Positions 58,970-64,000 of a DNA stretch of 64,000 nucleotides are shown in pieces. Every line of letters begins with the position of its first letter. Position 1 is the stretch's first letter. The DNA comes from JBLHKS01 sp047620505 (lineage in GTDB: Bacteria; Verrucomicrobiota; Verrucomicrobiia; Verrucomicrobiales; DEV007). A program made the position numbers and the translations under genes. The stretch lies in contig JBLHKS010000012.1 of the NCBI GenBank assembly GCA_047620505.1, forward strand, positions 1 through 64,000. The letters run 5' to 3'. The notes under the pieces are model-generated. The model searched no databases. It was not told where the DNA came from and worked only from the letters and a program-made list of their open reading frames with translations.

Positions 58970-60508
58970 ATGCAAACTCGGATATTTTTTCTGTTCGCCC
59001 TCGCATTCGCGCCGTTCGCAGGAGCCCAGGACACGGCAAGCGGGGTCGTGTTCAACGACTTGAACGAGAACGGCCAACGCGACGCTGATGAGCCCGGAAT
59101 CGGCGGCGTGCTCGTTTCAAATCAGCGCGAAGTCGTTAAAACCGGGCAAGACGGAAGCTGGCAACTGCCGGCGAATGACGACTGCATTTTCTTCGTCAAC
59201 AAACCGACTGGCTGGATGACGCCGGTGGACGAGAAGATGCTTCCGCGCTTCTACTATATTCATAAACCGAACGGATCGCCCAAGTCCCAACATCCCGGAG
59301 TCGAGCCAACTGGGCCGCTTCCAAAATCGATCGATTTCCCGCTCTACGAGCAGGAAGAGCCGGGCAAATTCCAAGCGATCTTCTTCGCCGATCCGCAGTG
59401 TCGAGATCAGAAGGAGCTCGATTTTATGGCGCACGATGTCGTCGAGGAGCTGATCGGATCGAAGGCGAGATTCGGAGTTACGCTTGGCGATATCATGTTC
59501 GACAACTTGGCGCTTTACGACAATCACAACTCGCTCGTCGCGCTGATCGGAATGCCTTGGTATAACATCATCGGCAATCACGACCTGAATTTTGAAGCAC
59601 CGAACGACAAGCTTTCAGACGAGACTTTCGAACGTGTTTTCGGGCCGGCTTACTATTCGTATTCCTACGGACCGGTAAACTTTATCGTCCTCGACAACGT
59701 CAACTATCGAGGAAAAGGGAAGAGCTACGATGGGAACCTCGGCGAGGACCAATTGGCCTTCCTCTCGAACTTGATTCCGCAAATTCCGGAAGACGAGATG
59801 CTCGTTTTGATGATGCACGTTCCGCTTGGAACCACGGGAGACCGTGAGGCGCTTTTCCGGCTGATCGAGGACCGGCCCTACAGTCTTTCGCTCTCCGGCC
59901 ACACGCATTGGCAGCAACACCAGTTCATCGGCGAGGACCTGGGTTGGAAGGGCGAGAAGCCGCATCACCACGTAGTTTGTGTGACGGTGTCAGGCAGCTG
60001 GTGGGGCGGCGAACCGGATGAAACCGGCGTGCCGCACACGATGATGCGCGACGGCGCGCCTAACGGATATCTTCTGGTTACTTTCGACGGGAAACAGGCC
60101 GTGGTCGATTTCAAAGCAGCACGGCGGCCAGCCGATTATCAGATTCGCGTTCACGCGCCGGAAGTCGTGACCGTCGCGGAGGCTGAGTCCGCAACTGTCT
60201 GGGCGAACGTTTTTGGTGGATCGGAAAAATCGACAACCCGCTTTCGAATTGGCGAGGAAGGCGAGTGGATCGAGATGACGAAAACGGTCGAGCCAGATCC
60301 AGTCTTCCTAGCGCTGAAAGAGATCGAAACCTCGTCCCCCGAGAAACTCCAAGGCCGTCCGCTTGGACCCACGACGGACAGCGATCACCTCTGGAAAGCG
60401 ACACTCCCATCCGGCCTCAAGCCGGGCGTTCATCGGATCTTTGTCCAGTCTGACGACCAGTACGGCCGCGCGTTCCACGCCAACCGGACAATTCGAGTCG
60501 AACCGTAA
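58970..60508 (+). CDS. Secreted calcineurin-like metallophosphoesterase
   Basis: 512 residues with a signal peptide (MQTRIFFLFALAFAPFAGAQ). An SdrD-B-like domain follows (VVFNDLNENGQRDADEPGIGGVLV, with a Ca-binding D-x-N-x-N-G loop). The phosphoesterase core has FADPQ, LGDIMFDN, GNHDLNF, MHVPLG and SGHTHWQQ metal-ligand motifs. A C-terminal beta domain (about 385-510) ends VHRIFVQSDDQYGRAFHANRTIRV. It is probably periplasmic or surface-attached, acting on phosphoesters or phosphoglycans. Confidence 0.9.
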   Translation: MQTRIFFLFALAFAPFAGAQDTASGVVFNDLNENGQRDADEPGIGGVLVSNQREVVKTGQDGSWQLPANDDCIFFVNKPTGWMTPVDEKMLPRFYYIHKPNGSPKSQHPGVEPTGPLPKSIDFPLYEQEEPGKFQAIFFADPQCRDQKELDFMAHDVVEELIGSKARFGVTLGDIMFDNLALYDNHNSLVALIGMPWYNIIGNHDLNFEAPNDKLSDETFERVFGPAYYSYSYGPVNFIVLDNVNYRGKGKSYDGNLGEDQLAFLSNLIPQIPEDEMLVLMMHVPLGTTGDREALFRLIEDRPYSLSLSGHTHWQQHQFIGEDLGWKGEKPHHHVVCVTVSGSWWGGEPDETGVPHTMMRDGAPNGYLLVTFDGKQAVVDFKAARRPADYQIRVHAPEVVTVAEAESATVWANVFGGSEKSTTRFRIGEEGEWIEMTKTVEPDPVFLALKEIETSSPEKLQGRPLGPTTDSDHLWKATLPSGLKPGVHRIFVQSDDQYGRAFHANRTIRVEP

Positions 60509-60511
60509 AAA

Positions 60512-60679
60512 TCAGGCAGTTCCGCCCTCAGCCTCAACTGGAGCCGCCGGAGTTTTTGGCTCGGGCGGAGGCTCGGGACGCTCACCACCACCGACGCATC
60601 CGGCCGGTCCAACATCCGCGATCAACGCCATGACTGCGAGCATGCAGGTAATTTTGAGCCATTCTGGAATCTTTGTCAT
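60512..60679 (-). CDS. Small putative lipoprotein (55 residues)
   Basis: An ATG at 60677-60679 opens a 55-codon frame ending in TGA at 60512-60514. The protein begins MTKIPEWLKITCMLAVMALI, then ADVGPAGC, giving a signal-like hydrophobic stretch and a Cys at residue 28; the lipobox is weak because Pro occupies position -3. The remainder is Gly, Pro, Glu and Ala-rich (GGGERPEPPPEPKTPAAP). This layout is typical of small surface lipoproteins. It is convergent with the phosphoesterase gene and divergent from the membrane protein gene at 60733. Confidence 0.55.
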   Translation of the reverse strand: MTKIPEWLKITCMLAVMALIADVGPAGCVGGGERPEPPPEPKTPAAPVEAEGGTA

Positions 60680-60732
60680 GAGGCCAACTTTGGCGGCTTT
60701 ACGCGGACCAAGTCAAGCCTCAGAATGAAGCC

Positions 60733-61749
60733 GTGACCCGATCGAGTTCCATTGCCGAAAAACTGCTCTGGCCGTTCGACCGAATGCGGCTCGCGTTTCT
60801 GCGGACGTTAGGCCCGTTGGCGAAACCGATCGTGCGCCGCCGCGAGCTCCGAGTCGCGATCGGCGGCTCGCTCACCGTCTGCGTCGCGTTCGCTCTCGCT
60901 CTCGGAATCCCTTGGTGGCTTCTCGCGCTCGGCCCAATTTTCTGGGGCGTGCCGCACGTCCTCGCCGACGTCCGCTACCTCGTCGTCAGGCCAGGCTTGC
61001 ATCGCCGCAAACGACTCTGGTTTGCCGCCGGAATTCCGCTCGCATTCGCCGGCTGTGGAATCTGGAGCGTCCCGAGCGGACTAGCAGCTGCTGGCGCGGT
61101 CGCGGTTCTTTCGAACGGGCCGGTTTCTCGAAAGGCGATCGCCCTGACAATCATCCTGGTCTTGATCGCCGCTGCCATCGCCGTCGGCGATCTCGCAATG
61201 TTGATCTTCGCCCACGCGCACAATTTCATCGCCGTCATCCTCTGGTGGTTCTGGCGACCGCGGGTCAAACTGATTCATGCGCTCGTCCCCGCGCTGTTCG
61301 CGCTCGCCAGCTTGACGATCGTCTTCGGCTGGTTGCAGCCAGCAACTGCTGGACTCAGCCTGGCCCCACCCGGCTTGAACGCCGACTACCATTTGAGCCT
61401 GCTCTCCCCCGGCTTAGCTGAGCCCTGGGCGCTACGTTTCGTGATTCTCTTCGCTTTTGCCCAAGCCGTTCACTACGGCGTCTGGCTTCGGCTGATTCCG
61501 GAAGACGACCGCCCTCAGCCGACTCCTCGGACCTTTCGCGCGAGCTTTCGCGCCCTGCGCGCTGACATGGGCACCTGGTTCCTCGCAGGCGCGTTTCTTG
61601 TTGCGTTAGGCGTCGCGATCTGGGCAACGCTCGACCTCCTCGAAGCCCGCTCGACCTACCTTCGGCTCGCGCTCTTTCACGGCCACATCGAGCTCGCAGC
61701 AGGTGCCTTCCTTTTCGTCGAAGGCTGGCGAAGATCACCAAAACAATGA
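60733..61749 (+). CDS. Polytopic membrane protein of unknown function
   Basis: 338 residues from a GTG start; eight or nine hydrophobic helices. Notable segments near or in helices: GPIFWGVPHVLADVRYLVVRPG, LIFAHAHNFIAVILWWFWRPR, FAFAQAVHYGVWLRLIPEDDR and FHGHIELAAGAFLFVEGW. The conserved-looking His residues (PHVLAD, HAHN, VHYG, HGHIE) recall membrane proteins that bind metal or haem, but I do not recognise the family. It is translationally coupled to the next gene (ATGA). Confidence 0.65.
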   Translation: MTRSSSIAEKLLWPFDRMRLAFLRTLGPLAKPIVRRRELRVAIGGSLTVCVAFALALGIPWWLLALGPIFWGVPHVLADVRYLVVRPGLHRRKRLWFAAGIPLAFAGCGIWSVPSGLAAAGAVAVLSNGPVSRKAIALTIILVLIAAAIAVGDLAMLIFAHAHNFIAVILWWFWRPRVKLIHALVPALFALASLTIVFGWLQPATAGLSLAPPGLNADYHLSLLSPGLAEPWALRFVILFAFAQAVHYGVWLRLIPEDDRPQPTPRTFRASFRALRADMGTWFLAGAFLVALGVAIWATLDLLEARSTYLRLALFHGHIELAAGAFLFVEGWRRSPKQ

Positions 61750-62078
61750 TCGTCGATTGGTTCAACGCGCTTCTGCTCACTCAGCTGGTCGAAGTCCCGA
61801 TTTACCTCGTCTTCGCGAGGCGATTGCCGATCGGAAAACGAATCACCTACGCCTTCTGCGCGAGCCTGATCACCCATCCGATCGTCTGGCTGATCGTCCT
61901 CTTCGGGCCAGGTCCGTTCTGGTTTCTGATCATCATCGCAGAACTTTGGGCGTTCGGCGGAGAAGCCGCTTTCGGCATATTTCTCAAAACCAAGCGCCCC
62001 TTGCTTGCCTCCTTCACAGCCAACGTCGCAAGCATCCTCGTTGGGCTTGCGACGCGCGAATATTTCAATTGGCCCTGA
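61746..62078 (+). CDS. Small membrane protein coupled to the preceding gene
   Basis: 110 residues with three or four helices (DWFNALLLTQLVEVPIYLVFA, ITYAFCASLITHPIVWLIVLFG, WFLIIIAELWAFGGEAAFGIFL, ANVASILVGLATR). The pattern of Glu and His in helices (LVEVPIY, THPIVW, AELWAFGGEA) recurs in small membrane proteins of unknown function from several phyla. The 4-base overlap with the upstream gene suggests the two proteins act together. Ends directly before the convergent SDR gene. Confidence 0.65.
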   Translation: MIVDWFNALLLTQLVEVPIYLVFARRLPIGKRITYAFCASLITHPIVWLIVLFGPGPFWFLIIIAELWAFGGEAAFGIFLKTKRPLLASFTANVASILVGLATREYFNWP

Positions 62079-62804
62079 CTAAACCATCGGCATGTAAGGA
62101 GGCGTAACCGTGATGTCGGGAACGCAAGCGCGCGGCGGAAGCTTCGCGATCGTCACGGCGAGCGCGCCGACATCTTCCGGCTGCACCATTTTCGCCCGAT
62201 CCTCATCCGCTGGAACAACCGGCCGCTTGTCGATGATTCCGGTATTCGTCTCTCCTGGATAAATGTTAGTGCAGCGAACGCCATCAGGCAGTGCCTCCAG
62301 ATTCGCAAACTGTCCCAACGACTTCTGCGCGAATTTCGAAGCGCAATACGGCGTTCCCGCGAGAATCGTATTCTGAATACCGGCGATCGAAACGATGTTG
62401 AAAATCGTTCCGGATTTCCGCGCTCGCATCCCCGGCAGAATCGTGTGGAACAGGTTAAATGCGCCGATCGTGTTCGTCCGGATCACAGCTTCAAAATCTT
62501 CAGGCGAGGTGTTTTCGTAAAGCCGCTTCGGCACGTTCGTGCCCGCACTGATCACGAGAATCCCGATCGGTCCGAGTTCCGATTCGGTCCAAGCGATCAA
62601 ATCCTTCACGTCATCGAGATTCCCAACGTCGCAAGCCCGCGTCAGCAGCTGCCGGTCAGCGGCGACCTCTTTCAAGGTCCCTTCCGAACGCGACGAAATC
62701 GCAACTTTCGCTCCTTGATCGGCAAACGCGTTTGCGATTCCCAGCCCGATTCCGCTGCTTCCGCCCGAAACGAGCACGACTTGATTCGTAAGATCCTGCA
62801 TCAT
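62079..62804 (-). CDS. Short-chain dehydrogenase/reductase
   Basis: 241 residues. Cofactor motif VVLVSGGSSGIGLGIANAF, structural ISAGTNVP (NNAG position), catalytic Ser in IFNIVSIAGIQN and Tyr-Lys in GTPYCASKFAQKSL. ISSRSE after strand 2 suggests NADP preference. The substrate is unknown. It is divergent in no clear operon; the cut sulfatase gene lies upstream on the same strand with 44 bases between. Palindrome variant at 62643-62654. Confidence 0.9.
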   Translation of the reverse strand: MMQDLTNQVVLVSGGSSGIGLGIANAFADQGAKVAISSRSEGTLKEVAADRQLLTRACDVGNLDDVKDLIAWTESELGPIGILVISAGTNVPKRLYENTSPEDFEAVIRTNTIGAFNLFHTILPGMRARKSGTIFNIVSIAGIQNTILAGTPYCASKFAQKSLGQFANLEALPDGVRCTNIYPGETNTGIIDKRPVVPADEDRAKMVQPEDVGALAVTIAKLPPRACVPDITVTPPYMPMV

Positions 62805-62848
62805 AATTTTTGCGTCATGTGAGACGACGCGGGGCGGAATGCAAGGCG

Positions 62849-64000
62849 CTATTTCCGAACCTGACCGACTCCCTTTGGAACCACGCCCGCTTCCTCGATT
62901 CGCGTTCGCAATTGCAAGGCCAACCGCTTGACTGTGACTGCGTGCTCTGGGTTTTCGGCAAGGTTCTTCATTTCGGATGAGTCCGATTCGTGATCGTACA
63001 GCTCGGAGCCCTCAGCGCCGTTCTCACCCCACTCGGTATAGCGATAGCGAGTTGTTCGAAGCGAGTAGCCGTTCGCGTATTGAGTCAGCGCGCCATCTCG
63101 CGGCACCGAATTCACATCGCCCAAAATTGAAGCCAAACTAACGCCTGAAGCGTGCTCTCGTTGCGGAAGAGCACACAGTTCGGCCAGCGTTGGATAGAGA
63201 TCGACCATCTCCACCGGATGCGCGTAGGTTTTTCCAGCCTCGGCAGTTTCCGGTGCCGCTATAATCATAGGAACGCGCGCTGCGTTTTCGAAAAGAGTCG
63301 TCTTTTGCCAGTAACCGTGCTCGCCCATGTGGTATCCGTGATCTGAGGTAAAGACGACGACGGTGCTTGACGCTAAGCCGGACTCGTCAAGCGTATCGAG
63401 AATCCGCCCAAGTTGAGCATCGGCAAAGGTGATCGACGCGTGGTAGGATTGAATCGCTACCTTGGCGAGCTTTTCGGGCAAGTTGAACTGATCCTTTTTT
63501 CGAGTCAGCGACTTTCGTGCCGGTTCCGGCAGCCCCTCAAAATATCCTTCCGGAACTGTCGGAACTTCAATCTCATCCAGTGGATACTTTTCAAAGTATG
63601 CCTTCGGAGCGACGTACGGGGTATGCGGGCGGAACAGACCGACCGCAAGGAAGAACGGCTGATCGCCCTCCGCAAATTTCAGCAGCTGCTGGCTTGCTTC
63701 AGTCGCTATCATTCCGTCAGTCTGCTCTTCGTCCGTCCCATCTGCGGCGAGCCAACTCAGCGTTCCTCCAAATGATCCAGGCCGAAGACTGAAGATCAGC
63801 GGCTCATCCTCCACGTCGCGTCCTCGCGGGTTGAACGTCTGATTCCACGAATACGGATCGTCATGACCTCCGGTTCCAATGTGCTTAGGAACGTTGTAAT
63901 GATAGAGCTTGCCAATCCGCGTCGCGAAATATCCGTGCTCGCGAAAATGCTCCGGAATCGTCTTAACTGTCTTGAGACGTTCGCGCAGAAAAATCGCGTT
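62849..64000 (-). CDS. Sulfatase (iduronate-2-sulfatase-like), C-terminal part, runs off window
   Basis: The frame is open from the window edge to the stop at 62849; at least 383 codons are present and the N-terminus with the formylglycine motif is outside. Visible signatures: KTIPEHFREHGYFATRIGKLYH, QPFFLAVGLFRPHTPYVAPKAYF, STVVVFTSDHGYHMGEHGYWQKTTLFENAARVPMII (metal Asp-His and the GEHG...K motif typical of iduronate-type sulfatases) and ELYDHESDSSEMKNLAENPEH. It should remove 2-O-sulfate from uronates of sulfated glycans. Exact palindrome copy at 63680-63691 (SQQLLKF). Confidence 0.9.
   Translation of the reverse strand, partial: NAIFLRERLKTVKTIPEHFREHGYFATRIGKLYHYNVPKHIGTGGHDDPYSWNQTFNPRGRDVEDEPLIFSLRPGSFGGTLSWLAADGTDEEQTDGMIATEASQQLLKFAEGDQPFFLAVGLFRPHTPYVAPKAYFEKYPLDEIEVPTVPEGYFEGLPEPARKSLTRKKDQFNLPEKLAKVAIQSYHASITFADAQLGRILDTLDESGLASSTVVVFTSDHGYHMGEHGYWQKTTLFENAARVPMIIAAPETAEAGKTYAHPVEMVDLYPTLAELCALPQREHASGVSLASILGDVNSVPRDGALTQYANGYSLRTTRYRYTEWGENGAEGSELYDHESDSSEMKNLAENPEHAVTVKRLALQLRTRIEEAGVVPKGVGQVRK

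Larger units (their letters stand above)
1846..63691. repeat. Dispersed palindrome family CAGCAGCTGCTG (whole window)
   Basis: Exact copies start at 2891, 5827, 9385, 13379, 16771, 19299, 20337, 25365, 25838, 30047, 30557, 31638, 32381, 34308, 35473, 37607, 43473, 44509, 47222, 50732, 52981, 54717, 55425, 57087, 57953 and 63680. One-mismatch copies start at 1846, 4927, 7069, 11238, 15618, 18131, 21199, 23036, 23677, 27706, 28341, 39525, 40241, 42021, 45242, 61082, 61340 and 62643. The base before an exact copy is almost always C or T and the base after is almost always G or A, so the extended consensus is a 14-base palindrome. These were found by reading, so a few may be missed. This entry marks the range; most of that range is ordinary genes. 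Confidence 0.85.

Noticed and set aside
7337..62275. The hexamer GTTAGG/CCTAAC as a second over-represented motif
   Set aside because: It catches the eye, but the count (a few tens or fewer) is near what base composition predicts for a 6-mer on both strands in 64 kb. The codon-context effect is reported instead.
1..64000. CRISPR arrays or tandem repeats
   Set aside because: No regularly spaced direct repeats were seen. The dispersed palindrome has irregular spacing of hundreds to thousands of bases.

Overview
The window is about 58% G+C, gene-dense chromosomal DNA that reads like a member of the Verrucomicrobiota (inference from gene content). It holds three secreted sulfatases, two secreted PQQ-type beta-propeller proteins, a ThuA-like protein, a Gfo/Idh/MocA dehydrogenase, a Tat-exported sugar-isomerase-like TIM barrel, an FG-GAP protein and a di-haem peroxidase, mixed with housekeeping genes (trmJ, leuA, truA, ruvX, manC, mnmA, alr, trpS). 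No rRNA, tRNA, CRISPR array, integrase or transposase gene was recognised. Both window edges cut genes: a membrane protein of the MFS/spermidine-synthase-like family (left) and a sulfatase (right).

Layout. 1-6 kb: two FHA-domain signalling proteins and a YefM/YoeB-like toxin-antitoxin pair. 6-15 kb: DUF4058, an FG-GAP protein, a probably frameshifted kinase-like gene, a minus-strand run of active protease, degenerate protease and HAD phosphatase, then a Gfo/Idh oxidoreductase and trmJ. 15-23 kb: a YqjD/YqjE/YqjK-like envelope trio, a second YefM/YoeB pair, a sulfatase, a DUF6883/DUF4926 pair, two PQQ-repeat proteins around an orphan DNA methyltransferase, and a sulfotransferase. 23-33 kb: leuA, manC-ruvX-truA, an L,D-transpeptidase, PHP and Smr genes, a sulfatase and a TIM-barrel isomerase. 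33-39.6 kb: a minus-strand run of cytochrome c peroxidase, mnmA, a sensor kinase with a CxxCH haem motif, a response regulator and a receiver-adenylate cyclase, the last three translationally coupled. 39.7-42 kb: an accessory patch with a mosaic of nested palindromes, a gene remnant and an A+T-rich secreted-protein gene, bounded by a direct repeat that duplicates the 3' end of an eda-like aldolase gene. 42-64 kb: metabolic, transport and envelope genes, HicAB, a HerA-like ATPase, a metallophosphoesterase, a small unlisted lipoprotein gene and the cut sulfatase.

The most striking signal is not a gene. The 12-base palindrome CAGCAGCTGCTG (extended Y-CAGCAGCTGCTG-R) occurs 26 times exactly and 18 more times with one mismatch, roughly once per 1.5 kb. 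It falls in several reading phases, on genes of both strands and in intergenic gaps. It behaves like a highly iterated palindrome comparable in kind to cyanobacterial HIP1. An orphan beta-type DNA methyltransferase in the same window is a candidate partner, because the core CAGCTG is a typical target for that enzyme class. A second repeat layer consists of intergenic palindromic elements with GTAG/CTAC ends (REP/BIME-like), placed between convergent genes.
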